64,000 bases of DNA from Candidatus Peribacteria bacterium (GCA_023038255.1 CP082927.1:1130146-1194145), one strand, 5' to 3'; shown: positions 8,552 to 17,165, numbered from the stretch's first letter. A program made the numbers and translations. Notes: a model not told the origin generated them from the letters alone.

Positions 8552-9016
8552 ATGGAACGCTCCCCGCTTCAAAAAATCGCACCCGATGTTATTCTGGGAC
8601 AAGACGTTGTCATCCGTGATTTTGTGAATATGTACGGCTGCACTATCGGTGACGGCTCGCGCATCGGGGCATTTGTCGAAATACAGAAAGGCGTGGTCAT
8701 CGGAAAAAACTGCAAGGTATCGAGTCATAGTTTTCTCTGTGAGGGTGTAATTCTGGAAGACGGGGTATTTATCGGTCACGGGGTCATGTTCACCAATGAC
8801 AAGCGTCCGCGTGCCGTAAATACGGACGGAAGTCTGCAAACCGAACAGGACTGGGAATGTCTCAAAACACATGTCGGGCGGATGGCATCCATCGGATCCA
8901 ACGCGACTATCCTGCCGGGCATCAGCATTGGTGAAGGAGCTATGATCGGTGCCGGCGCAGTGGTGACAAAAAACGTTCCGGCTCATGCCATTGTTAAAGG
9001 AAATCCCGCCCTATGA
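8552..9016 (+). CDS. Hexapeptide-repeat acyltransferase (WbpD-like)
   Basis: The 154-residue protein is a left-handed beta-helix built from hexapeptide repeats: IAPDVILGQDVVIRDF, CTIGDGSRIGAFVEI and later GSNATILPGISIGEGAMIGA. The insert TNDKRPRA and the ending VTKNVPAHAIVKGNPAL are typical of sugar N-acetyltransferases such as WbpD or QdtC. It would transfer an acetyl group from acetyl-CoA to the amino group made by the DegT enzyme of the same operon. It starts 2 bases after the oxidoreductase stop and overlaps the formyltransferase ATG (ATGA). Confidence 0.88.
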   Translation: MERSPLQKIAPDVILGQDVVIRDFVNMYGCTIGDGSRIGAFVEIQKGVVIGKNCKVSSHSFLCEGVILEDGVFIGHGVMFTNDKRPRAVNTDGSLQTEQDWECLKTHVGRMASIGSNATILPGISIGEGAMIGAGAVVTKNVPAHAIVKGNPAL

Positions 9017-9855
9017 AGACAGCAATCATTGCAGGCAATGGCGATATCGCGATCCGCTGCACGCAGATCCTGCAGCAACACGCGCACATCCTGGCCGTCT
9101 CCCCTGACCCCAAAGACACGGGCACCGCTACCTGGCAGCCGTCATTTGCCGCATATGCCGAAAGCCAGAACCTTCCCCTGCACCGCACGAAACTCCGCGA
9201 ATCGCTCGACTGGCTCAAAAATAGCAAACCGGATTTTCTCTTCTCCTTTCAGTGTGCCGAATTGCTGACCAAAGAAGTCATTGAAAGCGCAACCTACGGA
9301 GTGATCAACCTTCACTTCTCCCCGTTACCGCGCTACAGAGGCTGCTTCCCCGGTGCCTGGTCCCTGCTGAACGGTGAAACAGAAATGGGCGTCACGCTTC
9401 ATTACATAGATGAAGGCATCGATACAGGCGATATCATCGCCCAAAAAATATTCCCCATCCAGCCGGCAGATACCGCCAAAGACGTATATCTTTCCTGCAT
9501 AGAGCACGGCACACAGCTCTTTTCCGAGCACTGCCTCCCGGTTCTCGAGCAAAAGAATACGCGCACCCCGCAAAAGAATGAGGACTACACCTACTACGGC
9601 AGAAACACGATACATTTCTCGGAGAAGACCGTGCAGTGGAACCAGCCGACGGAACGCCTGTACAACTGGATACGGGCATTTACATTCCCTCCGCTGCAGT
9701 GGCCGGTGTGCGAATTCGGCTCGATCGTCCACGCGGAACGCCGCATGCTGTATCCCGTTCAAAGCCCGGGCACGGTCATCAGCCGGTCGGACAACACACT
9801 GACTGTCGCCACGCTGGACGGCGCCCTGTACATTCATGTAGAACCAGAAGCGTAA
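9013..9855 (+). CDS. Amino-sugar N-formyltransferase (methionyl-tRNA formyltransferase fold)
   Basis: This 280-residue protein has the formyltransferase catalytic set: Asn and His in VINLHFSPLPRYRG and Asp in YIDEGIDTGDII, the N-H-D triad that uses N10-formyl-tetrahydrofolate. The C-terminal half (about residues 195-280) matches the size of the OB-like domain seen in sugar formyltransferases rather than a tRNA-binding domain. Placement between an acetyltransferase and a DegT aminotransferase points to formylation of a sugar nucleotide amino group, as in VioF, QdtF or ArnA. A true Fmt acting on Met-tRNA is less likely here. Having both acetyl- and formyltransferases suggests two acylated positions or two products. 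Confidence 0.85.
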   Translation: MKTAIIAGNGDIAIRCTQILQQHAHILAVSPDPKDTGTATWQPSFAAYAESQNLPLHRTKLRESLDWLKNSKPDFLFSFQCAELLTKEVIESATYGVINLHFSPLPRYRGCFPGAWSLLNGETEMGVTLHYIDEGIDTGDIIAQKIFPIQPADTAKDVYLSCIEHGTQLFSEHCLPVLEQKNTRTPQKNEDYTYYGRNTIHFSEKTVQWNQPTERLYNWIRAFTFPPLQWPVCEFGSIVHAERRMLYPVQSPGTVISRSDNTLTVATLDGALYIHVEPEA

Positions 9856-9888
9856 TCATCAGATTCTTACCTGCTTTTCACTCCTGAC

Positions 9889-10980
9889 ATGTCTGTCCCC
9901 TTCCTTGATCTCCAGGCCCAGTACCGCACTATCAAAGACGACATCGGTCCCGCCATCCAGAAAGTGCTCGATTCTTCTGCATATATTCTGGGGCCGGCAG
10001 TGGAATCATTTGAAAAAGAATTTGCAGCCTACTGCGGCACAAGTCATTGCGTCGCGGTCAATTCAGGCACTGCAGCCCTCGCACTCCTGATGCAGGCGTA
10101 TGACATTGGCGAAGGAGATGAAGTGATTACGGTCACCAACAGCTTCTTTGCGTCCGCGGAAGCAATCTCCGAAATCGGTGCCATCCCCGTCCTGGTAGAC
10201 TGCACGCCCGATACCGCTCTGATGGACCCTGCATTAATTGAAGCAGCTATCACCCCGCACACGAAAGCGATTCTCCCTGTGCACCTCTACGGACAGCCGG
10301 TCGATATGGATGCCATCATGGCAATCGGCAAAAAACACGGCGTACTGGTATTCGAAGATGCATGCCAGGCGCACGGCGCTCTCTACAACGGAAAGCGAAC
10401 AGGCAGCTTGGGTGACGGTGCGGCGTTCAGCTTTTACCCCGGAAAAAATCTGGGATGCTACGGAGAAGGTGGAGCTGTCACCACCAATGATGCAGAGATT
10501 GCCCAGAAGCTCCGCGTGCTCCGCGAACACGGTTCGCCCAAGAAATATCATCACGATGTAGTGGGATGGAATGAACGTATGGACGGTATTCAGGGCGCGG
10601 TGCTTGGCGTCAAGCTGCCGCATTTAGACAATTGGAATAATGCCCGCCGTTCGCACGCAGAAGAGTATCTGGCCAAACTTCCGGAAAAAGCAGTGCCGAT
10701 TGCTACCCAACCAGGAAGCACATCTGTCTATCACCTCTTTATCATCCGGGTTGCTGACCGCGACCGTGTCCAGAAAGAACTTGCAGACAGAGGTATTGCT
10801 ACCGGCATCCACTATCCGGTCCCAATCCACCTCCAGCCGGCCTATGCCAGCAACTGGAAGAAGGGCGATTTCCCGCACAGTGAAAAGCTGGCCGAGGAAA
10901 TCCTCTCGCTCCCCATGTTCCCGGAACTCACAAGCGAACAGATTGACGCTGTTATCAGTGCGCTGAACGAGGTACTCTGA
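9889..10980 (+). CDS. DegT/DnrJ/EryC1/StrS sugar aminotransferase
   Basis: The 363-residue enzyme starts VPFLDLQAQYRTIKDDI, the usual beginning of PLP-dependent sugar aminotransferases. It has SGTAALALLM for phosphate binding, FEDACQAHGA with the PLP ring Asp, and SFYPGKNLG with the Schiff-base lysine (about residue 184). It would aminate the keto-sugar nucleotide produced by the oxidoreductase at 7533 (WbpE-like) or by an RfbB-dependent route. It follows the formyltransferase by 33 bases in the same operon and has no clear Shine-Dalgarno sequence. Confidence 0.92.
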   Translation: MSVPFLDLQAQYRTIKDDIGPAIQKVLDSSAYILGPAVESFEKEFAAYCGTSHCVAVNSGTAALALLMQAYDIGEGDEVITVTNSFFASAEAISEIGAIPVLVDCTPDTALMDPALIEAAITPHTKAILPVHLYGQPVDMDAIMAIGKKHGVLVFEDACQAHGALYNGKRTGSLGDGAAFSFYPGKNLGCYGEGGAVTTNDAEIAQKLRVLREHGSPKKYHHDVVGWNERMDGIQGAVLGVKLPHLDNWNNARRSHAEEYLAKLPEKAVPIATQPGSTSVYHLFIIRVADRDRVQKELADRGIATGIHYPVPIHLQPAYASNWKKGDFPHSEKLAEEILSLPMFPELTSEQIDAVISALNEVL

Positions 10981-10987
10981 GGCGTCC

Positions 10988-11689
10988 ATGCCCTCAGTCT
11001 CCCTCCTGATTCCGGCCTACAATGAAAGTGCGACTATCAGCGATCTTATTGATCGCTCGATTACCGTTCTGAAAAACTGCACACCGGATTACGAGCTCAT
11101 CGTGCTGGACGATGCGAGTAAAGACAATACATGGGAACTCCTGCAGGAAGCCAAAATAAAACACCCGGAGATCCGCATTGAACGTCATGCCATCAATCAG
11201 GGAATCGCAACGACATTCGAGGATTTATACAAAGCCGCTACCAAAGATTTCCTCTTCCTCATTTCCGGAGACGGGCAATTCCCACCGGAAACCCTCATGA
11301 AATGCATGCCGCTCCTGGAGACGCACGACGTCGTCATCTGCGACCGCATCTACAAAGACTACACGATCTACCGGCACATCATTTCTTCCGCCTACCGCTG
11401 GCTCCCGCGCATTCTTTTTGGCGTGGACCTGCACGATCCGGGCACCATCAAATGTGTCCGCCGGGAAATTATTTCCGATATAAAAGTCATATCCACCAGC
11501 GTCTTTGTGGAAGCCGAACGGTTCATTCGTGCCGCCAAACGCGGCTACAAAATCGCCCATGTGGAGATGATCCAGGAACCGAGAAAGGGCGGCAAAGCAC
11601 GCGGAGGCAAACCTTCGACGATCATCAGCTCTGTGAGCGATATGCTGAAAGTCTGGTGGATACTCCAGATCCTCAGACGCAAACCATAA
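10988..11689 (+). CDS. GT2 family glycosyltransferase
   Basis: The 233-residue protein opens VSLLIPAYNESATISDLIDR and has VLDDASKDNTWELL and ISGDGQFPPETLM, the nucleotide- and metal-binding segments of DPM1/ArnC-like GT2 enzymes. No membrane helices follow the catalytic domain. It starts 7 bases after the aminotransferase stop, with GAGG 6 bases upstream of the ATG as a weak ribosome site. As the last gene of the amino-sugar operon it may transfer the new sugar to a lipid carrier. Its TAA (11687-11689) touches the stop of the convergent gene with no spacer. Confidence 0.88.
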   Translation: MPSVSLLIPAYNESATISDLIDRSITVLKNCTPDYELIVLDDASKDNTWELLQEAKIKHPEIRIERHAINQGIATTFEDLYKAATKDFLFLISGDGQFPPETLMKCMPLLETHDVVICDRIYKDYTIYRHIISSAYRWLPRILFGVDLHDPGTIKCVRREIISDIKVISTSVFVEAERFIRAAKRGYKIAHVEMIQEPRKGGKARGGKPSTIISSVSDMLKVWWILQILRRKP

Positions 11690-12874
11690 TCAGACGTACA
11701 CTAAGAATTTATAGAGGAAAAAATTCCAGAACACGACCGATGCGTTGGCAAGAATCTTCGCCCCCTCTTCTGGAATCCCGATAATGTCCACGCAAATATA
11801 GAGCACGAGGGTCGTGGCAAACAGATTCCAAAGCCCAAGCAGACAGTACCGTAGAAAGTGATTCCCGATCCGGTCATGCTTCTTGAATGCGACATATTTA
11901 TGCAGCAGGAATGCACTGATGAATCCACAGACGCCACTGATAATCGATGCAGTGATGTAAAAGAGGCCCAGCGTAATCAGAAGTAAATACAGACCAATGT
12001 CGATGGCAGCCGCCGACCCTCCGGTAAAAATATAGGTAATGAACTGACGGGCATGGAGTGGCAGCCGGCGGAATCGGACCATCAGTGGGAAGGTGTGAAT
12101 GATGGTTTTGAGGGAATGCATCTGGAACTGCATTTCGTATGCAAGCGGCAATCTTGCTCCCTCTCGCGGAACAAGCCAGATCTTCAGCAGCCGCAGCGTG
12201 ACGCCAATCATCGTGCGGGTATTCCGCCAGAGCACCCACTTACACCATCCAAAAAAGGTGATGTTCTCCGCGCGCTTTGCTTCCATCAGAAGGTACCGAT
12301 GGTTCTTGGCAACCAGATCTTTCGCGGGCGGCAGCGGGACAGGCAGTTCTGACTCAAGCATCTGAAGCTCCACTCCCTCCTTCACTTTGATACGCTCATG
12401 AACAGGCTTCTGATACCCCTCAATGAGCGGCCGGTAGAAGAAGCGAATCTGGAGCGCCGGGTACTGGGATGAATACATGATCTTCGTGCCGTCGACGTAA
12501 TACCGGCGAAACGCCATGTAGACGCCTTTTTTGTCGTCGGCAATGAGACGACGGACCTCCTCGGTAAGATCCGGCTTGATGCCTTCATCAGCATCAACAA
12601 CTAAAACCCAATCATATTTTGCAGCATTAATGCTCTCGTTACGGATAGCGGCAAAATCGCGGATACGTCCTTCGGTATCAAGGTACACCGGGTTCTGCGG
12701 CATGATCGTCACATTCGGATAGCGCTTCGCAATCTCCACTGTCCGGTCTGTGGAATGTCCATCCTGCACAATCACCTCTCCGAAATCCTTGAGGGTCTCC
12801 AGACAATGCTCAATAGACCGCTCGCTGTTACGCGTCAGAACCTGGACCGAACAGGGAATGGGAGAGTGCGTCAT
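11690..12874 (-). CDS. GT2 glycosyltransferase fused to a GtrA-like membrane domain
   Basis: The 394-residue protein joins two domains. Residues 1-250 are a WaaE-like GT2: SVQVLTRNSERSIEHCLETL, VQDGHSTDRTVEIA and LVVDADEGIKPDL. Residues 270-394 are a GtrA-like four-helix membrane domain beginning FITYIFTGGSAAAIDIGLYL and ending FWNFFLYKFLVYV. GtrA proteins are thought to help flip polyprenyl-phosphate sugars, so the fusion could couple sugar transfer to lipid-carrier handling at the membrane. It overlaps the previous GT4 gene by 4 bases and ends a five-gene, tightly coupled minus-strand operon that starts with rfbB. Confidence 0.85.
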   Translation of the reverse strand: MTHSPIPCSVQVLTRNSERSIEHCLETLKDFGEVIVQDGHSTDRTVEIAKRYPNVTIMPQNPVYLDTEGRIRDFAAIRNESINAAKYDWVLVVDADEGIKPDLTEEVRRLIADDKKGVYMAFRRYYVDGTKIMYSSQYPALQIRFFYRPLIEGYQKPVHERIKVKEGVELQMLESELPVPLPPAKDLVAKNHRYLLMEAKRAENITFFGWCKWVLWRNTRTMIGVTLRLLKIWLVPREGARLPLAYEMQFQMHSLKTIIHTFPLMVRFRRLPLHARQFITYIFTGGSAAAIDIGLYLLLITLGLFYITASIISGVCGFISAFLLHKYVAFKKHDRIGNHFLRYCLLGLWNLFATTLVLYICVDIIGIPEEGAKILANASVVFWNFFLYKFLVYV

Positions 12875-13974
12875 GTGCCGGAGTGGATGTAGACGTCCAT
12901 CTTCGCAATCAGTGCTTTCAGGCTGTGCCGCGTTTCCACAATTTCATACATGGCATTGGCGTCGATAGGCGCTTTCGATCCGTACGTCAGAATGAAAGCG
13001 GCAATCGCCTCCGGAGTATCGGTCTCTGGAGCAACAGGAATACCGATGGCGAGCGCATTGCCTTTGGTGGTCATCGGGTAACAACCGCAGGTCATAGCTT
13101 CGACCATGGTTTTGTCGATTGTTTCTGACGCCATATTGAGAATCAGCTGATGCGCCACATACAGAGCAGGCAGATCTTTGCTCGCGATGATGCCGTGGAA
13201 CGTGACGCGATGTTCCAGCTGCAATGCTGTGACAAGTGCTTTGAGCTCCGCCACATAGTCCGCTTCCGCTTCAATCCCGTACACATCAAGCGTGAAATCC
13301 TCGGGTAAAAGAATGAGGGCACGGATGATAAGTTCCAGGCGTTTGCTACGTGACAGACGGTGCACGACGAGCAGCTTCCTCGGATCAGGATCGACATTCG
13401 GACGCTTCGCCCAGTACCCCAGATCCACACCATGACCGACAACGACTTTCTTCGGATTCCCCTCGTATTGCGGCATGCTCTGTGGCGTCGCACAAAACAT
13501 TCTCTTTCCATACCAACCGATGAGCCGGAGTCCGGCCTGCATTTTGTAGTGGGTGTACCACAGGTAGGTCGGTTTACGGCGGAGAATAAATGCCGGCGCT
13601 CCCAGCAGTCCCCACACCGGTGCCATATGAATGAAAATGCGATCGAAAGGGAGGGTGAATGTCAGGCGGATGAAGGTGAGAATCTGCATCATCTTCGATA
13701 ACCCTCTTTCTTTCCCCAGCGAGTGCACAGTGAACGGAATACTGGTGATGCCGAGCGCGGCCATCGCCTCCTCCGGTCGCCACTCCAGACAAATAACCTG
13801 CACGTCATAGCCAGCATTCCGGAACGCGTTAATCCACAGAATGCCAAAGGCATCCTGGCCGTGGAGTTTCTGGGTGATAAAAAGAAGCTTCAACTTCCCC
13901 TCCCCTGCAGGGGAGGGTGCCCCAAAGGGGCGGGAGGGGATGGGAGCCTGTGACAAAGGAGAGAGATCATCCAT
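12871..13974 (-). CDS. GT4-like glycosyltransferase with a palindromic repeat in its 5' end
   Basis: This 367-residue reading is a GT-B glycosyltransferase: LKLLFITQKLHGQDAFG at the start, SKRLELIIRALILLPEDF and SETIDKTMVEAMTCGCYP in the donor domain. Two starts compete. The ATG at 13974 overlaps the upstream stop by 8 bases but reads through a dispersed palindrome (13897-13939) that encodes RPFGAPSPAGEG. A TTG at 13893 begins directly at the conserved core and has GGGGAGGGG, supplied by the palindrome, 3 bases before it. The TTG start (12871-13893) would give a protein of 340 residues with a normal family N-terminus. The family call is firm, the start is not. Confidence 0.82.
   Translation of the reverse strand: MDDLSPLSQAPIPSRPFGAPSPAGEGKLKLLFITQKLHGQDAFGILWINAFRNAGYDVQVICLEWRPEEAMAALGITSIPFTVHSLGKERGLSKMMQILTFIRLTFTLPFDRIFIHMAPVWGLLGAPAFILRRKPTYLWYTHYKMQAGLRLIGWYGKRMFCATPQSMPQYEGNPKKVVVGHGVDLGYWAKRPNVDPDPRKLLVVHRLSRSKRLELIIRALILLPEDFTLDVYGIEAEADYVAELKALVTALQLEHRVTFHGIIASKDLPALYVAHQLILNMASETIDKTMVEAMTCGCYPMTTKGNALAIGIPVAPETDTPEAIAAFILTYGSKAPIDANAMYEIVETRHSLKALIAKMDVYIHSGT
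13897..13939. repeat. Dispersed double-palindrome repeat, copy A
   Basis: A CCCTCCCC-TGCA-GGGGAGGG palindrome is followed by TGCCCCAAAGGGGC and CGGGAGGGG. The same layout is found at 51450-51492 and 62968-63009. This copy lies in the 5' part of a glycosyltransferase gene. Confidence 0.85.
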
Positions 13975-15091
13975 TAGTCCCTACAGACTGCAAGAAACGG
14001 GCGTAATTGGCAATAAGCTTCTCGCGTTCAAAACGCTGCAGAACGCCTTTTGCCTCCTGCCCCATCTGTATGCGCAGCGCTTCGTCCTGCAGCAGCCGTT
14101 CAATCATGACAATCAGGTTGTCCGGCGTACCGGAGGTAAAGAGCCCGTTTTTCCCGTCTTCGATGACATCCGGCATCACGCCGACTTTTGTCACCACGAC
14201 AGGCAGTCCACAGGCCATGGCTTCCAGTGCAATGCGCGGTCCGCCTTCACTCAGGGAATTCATCACGAAGACTTTTGCGTTCATCAGGGTGCGAAGAACA
14301 TCATCCTGCTCCGCCAGCCAGCCGCGGAATTCCACTCTCTCGCTAATGTCGAGCTGCCGTGCAAGTTCCTCACACCGCTTGCGCTCAGGCCCATCACCAA
14401 TGACAAGCAACGTAATGCGCGGGCGTTTGGCAATAGCGCGAAGCAACGTGTCGAGCCCCTTGTTTTCGACCAGCCGTCCGCAGAACGCGACGTCATACTG
14501 TTTTTTTGCAGGCTGCTGGAGCGCTGCAAATACCTGGTGATCCAGATAGAAAGACGGCACGACAGATACTTTGGACTTCTGCACCTTCCACGACAGCAAC
14601 CGTTCCGCAGCCGGCTTGGACACGGTGCGCACTACATCGAACGAGCGGATTTCGAATGGCAGATAGAGACGGGAGAGCATCCGCCCAATACGTTCCGTAA
14701 GTGACGCAGGATCCGGATATCCAACAAGATGATGCAGCTCAAGCACGCTCCCGATCTTCATGCGTTTCAGAAGTTTTCGGGCACCGATGCCGTTATAGAA
14801 AGGCGGATACTCGTGCACGGTCATCACATTGTGATGAAAGAGCGCGTGCAGCTGCATTCCTTTTTTGAGAATCCATGCAGGCTGGCTCCACAGACTTTTT
14901 TGCGGCGACGGATGAAAATGCACATTCCCGAAAAAGGTCAGCGTGTCTGGATTACTTGTGTCGATATCCACGTACGGGCAGATGATATCAATACGCCCCC
15001 AATGCTTCGAAAACGCCTCCAGCGTATACCAGAACGCCCCGCGTTTTCCCGAGAGCACAGATCGATCGCCTGAAATCATGAGGAGATTCAT
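13967..15091 (-). CDS. GT4 family glycosyltransferase
   Basis: The 374-residue GT-B protein begins MNLLMISGDRSVLSGKRGAF. Its donor domain has ENKGLDTLLRAIAKRPRI, VIGDGPERKRCEELARQL and LSEGGPRIALEAMACGLP, with the glutamates of the E-x7-E motif that bind the nucleotide sugar. There are no membrane segments. The ATG at 15091 overlaps the upstream stop (ATGA) and its own stop overlaps the next ATG by 8 bases, so it is translationally coupled on both sides. Donor and linkage are unknown. Confidence 0.9.
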   Translation of the reverse strand: MNLLMISGDRSVLSGKRGAFWYTLEAFSKHWGRIDIICPYVDIDTSNPDTLTFFGNVHFHPSPQKSLWSQPAWILKKGMQLHALFHHNVMTVHEYPPFYNGIGARKLLKRMKIGSVLELHHLVGYPDPASLTERIGRMLSRLYLPFEIRSFDVVRTVSKPAAERLLSWKVQKSKVSVVPSFYLDHQVFAALQQPAKKQYDVAFCGRLVENKGLDTLLRAIAKRPRITLLVIGDGPERKRCEELARQLDISERVEFRGWLAEQDDVLRTLMNAKVFVMNSLSEGGPRIALEAMACGLPVVVTKVGVMPDVIEDGKNGLFTSGTPDNLIVMIERLLQDEALRIQMGQEAKGVLQRFEREKLIANYARFLQSVGTNG

Positions 15092-16167
15092 AGCAAGCTG
15101 CGGAAGAGAGCGACATGCTCATCTGCCACAGTATCCCATGACCGCTCCGGGAGTGCACTTGCGGCGCGCTCCGCAATGACCGGATACAGTTGTTCGATGT
15201 CGCGGATTTCATTACTGATGTCTTTTGGCGAACGCAGAGCACGCAATTGCATCGCATCAGAAAGCTGGCGACTGAGGCCCGTTTCCTGTGTCAGAAGAAC
15301 GGGCAAGCCGAGGCTGCGTGCTTCCAGTGCGGTATTCGGGCTGATCTCCGTGAGCGACGGCAGCACGAGCAGATCATGCTCCAGGAAAGACTGCTGCTTT
15401 TCATCTGCACCCTGTGCCGGACAAAACGTCACACGATCCGCAAGATGTTCCGCATGCACCAGGTCCTGCAGCTGTTTCAGGAGCGGCCCCTCACCCACAC
15501 ATGTGAGCGTTGTTGCAGGAAGATCGTGCAGCGCCATAATCAGTGATCCGAGATTTTTGAAACCGACAAACCGCCCGAGGTAGAGCACACGGAACGGGTC
15601 ATGCTTTTCATGCAGCACCGGCGTTCCGGCAGGCAGGGTATTTTCAATCACATGATGCAGCGGCAGGTTGCGGTACACTTTTTCGTAGAGCTGTTCCTGG
15701 AAGTGCGTCGAAAATACGATGTGATCAAACGTTTGCAGTAAGCCATTCATCGGGCCCTGCAACATCGGTTTGGTTGCGTACCAGTCTGAAAGTGAGAGGA
15801 GTCCGCCTTTGTCTGTATAACGCTCCCACAGGAAATCTCCACCGAGCCTCAGAACCTTGCGCGGGTGTTTGAGTTTTGCGAGCCAGAGCGGCACGCCACA
15901 GCTGATGGATGAAAATGCGTAGATCACATCCGCCTCCGCACCGTGCTCCCGAAGTGCTTTTGCATACCGTCTCCACCGCGCAAGCATCCCTCCTTTGCGT
16001 GACACGCGGATAACCGGAATAGGTGCAGACATATTCTCCTGCTCGCCATACGCAATGATGCTCACCGTGCATCCACGATCAACCAGCCGTCGTGCCAGCT
16101 TCTCGACATACGTCGCAGGTCCGCCGATTTCCGGGGGATAGATGCCGGTTGCAAGAATAATCTTCAT
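15088..16167 (-). CDS. GT4 family glycosyltransferase
   Basis: The 359-residue protein starts MKIILATGIYPPEIGGPATY, the glycine-rich acceptor loop of GT4 enzymes. The C-terminal half has LYLGRFVGFKNLGSLIMAL, TCVGEGPLLKQLQDLV and LTEISPNTALEARSLGLP. It overlaps the rfbB stop by 4 bases upstream and the next GT4 start by 4 bases downstream. It is the second gene of the rfbB operon, so a dTDP-linked 6-deoxy sugar is a possible donor, but this is inference from position only. Confidence 0.9.
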   Translation of the reverse strand: MKIILATGIYPPEIGGPATYVEKLARRLVDRGCTVSIIAYGEQENMSAPIPVIRVSRKGGMLARWRRYAKALREHGAEADVIYAFSSISCGVPLWLAKLKHPRKVLRLGGDFLWERYTDKGGLLSLSDWYATKPMLQGPMNGLLQTFDHIVFSTHFQEQLYEKVYRNLPLHHVIENTLPAGTPVLHEKHDPFRVLYLGRFVGFKNLGSLIMALHDLPATTLTCVGEGPLLKQLQDLVHAEHLADRVTFCPAQGADEKQQSFLEHDLLVLPSLTEISPNTALEARSLGLPVLLTQETGLSRQLSDAMQLRALRSPKDISNEIRDIEQLYPVIAERAASALPERSWDTVADEHVALFRSLL

Positions 16168-17159
16168 AACAAATCCTCGGAATCATCGGATTCTTCGGCG
16201 TCATCGGAATCCTCATCATTCTCCATTTTCAATTCATACCACGCTATCGTCTCCCGCACTCCGTCTGCAAACGACACCTGCGGCTCCCATCCAAGCGCAC
16301 GCACAGACGACGCATCCAGACTATAGCGCCAGTCATGACCCGGACGATCGGGCACAAACTGAATGAGGCTCTCCGGCTTCCCAAGAGCCTTGAGCACCGT
16401 CTTGGCTACATCAATATTCTGACGTTCGTTTGACGCCCCGATCAGATACACCTGACCGTTCTCACCTTTTTCAAGAACGAGTTCGATTGCATCGGTGTGG
16501 TCTGTCACATAGAGCCAATCGCGCTTCTGCTTTCCTTCGCCATAAATGGGAATCTTCTGATCCATGAATGCACGGCCGATAATAACCGGCAGCAGCTTGC
16601 TCCTGTCCTGATGCGGACCGTAGTTATTCGTACAACGGGTAATGCGGACACTGATGCCATAGGTGCGGGCAGCTGCAAGCAGCAGCAAATCCCCGGACGC
16701 CTTCGTCGCCGCGTAGGGTGAGCTGGGCTTGAGAGTGGATGCACGTGTAAAGATCGGCTCGTCATCCTGCAGGTCTCCGTAGACTTCATCCGTGGAAATA
16801 TGCACAAGCAGAATAGACGGATGCTTCTTGAGAAGTTCGATGAGCGACTGCACTCCGAGCACGTTACTATGCAAAAACGGCACCGCATTCTGAATGCTCC
16901 GGTCGACATGGGTCTCCGCCGCAAAGTTTACTATGGTATCTATCTCATAGTCCGAGACGAGCTTTTCGAGGAGCGGCAGATCGGCAATATCCCCCTCTAC
17001 AAAGACGATGGCATTTGCCACAGGATCAAGGAGGGAGCGGTCAGCAGCATACGTGAGCGCATCCAGCACAATCACCTGATCCTCCGGATGCTGCCGGACG
17101 TGTCGCAAGACGTAATGCGAGCCAATAAACCCTGCGCCACCGGTAACCAGAATATTCAT
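16164..17159 (-). CDS. rfbB: dTDP-glucose 4,6-dehydratase
   Basis: The 331-residue enzyme has the extended SDR landmarks: NILVTGGAGFIGSHYV for NAD, NFAAETHVDRSI, HISTDEVYGDL, and the YxxxK pair in SPYAATKASGD. RCTNNYGPHQDRSKLLPVII is the substrate loop of RfbB. It converts dTDP-glucose to dTDP-4-keto-6-deoxyglucose in the cytoplasm. The last 19 residues are an acidic Asp/Glu/Ser tail that does not belong to the family and is encoded by a short tandem repeat (16174-16219). A TATGAT box lies 6 bases before the ATG. It heads a five-gene operon of overlapping glycosyltransferases. Confidence 0.93.
   Translation of the reverse strand: MNILVTGGAGFIGSHYVLRHVRQHPEDQVIVLDALTYAADRSLLDPVANAIVFVEGDIADLPLLEKLVSDYEIDTIVNFAAETHVDRSIQNAVPFLHSNVLGVQSLIELLKKHPSILLVHISTDEVYGDLQDDEPIFTRASTLKPSSPYAATKASGDLLLLAAARTYGISVRITRCTNNYGPHQDRSKLLPVIIGRAFMDQKIPIYGEGKQKRDWLYVTDHTDAIELVLEKGENGQVYLIGASNERQNIDVAKTVLKALGKPESLIQFVPDRPGHDWRYSLDASSVRALGWEPQVSFADGVRETIAWYELKMENDEDSDDAEESDDSEDLL
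16174..16219. repeat. Short tandem repeat TCGGAATCA inside rfbB
   Basis: Imperfect copies of TCATCGGAATCC/TTCTTCGGCG make up the 3' end of rfbB and encode its acidic tail. The same word family occurs at 59178-59218 in the signal-peptide region of the VanW-like gene. Confidence 0.7.
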
Positions 17160-17165
17160 AGGAGA

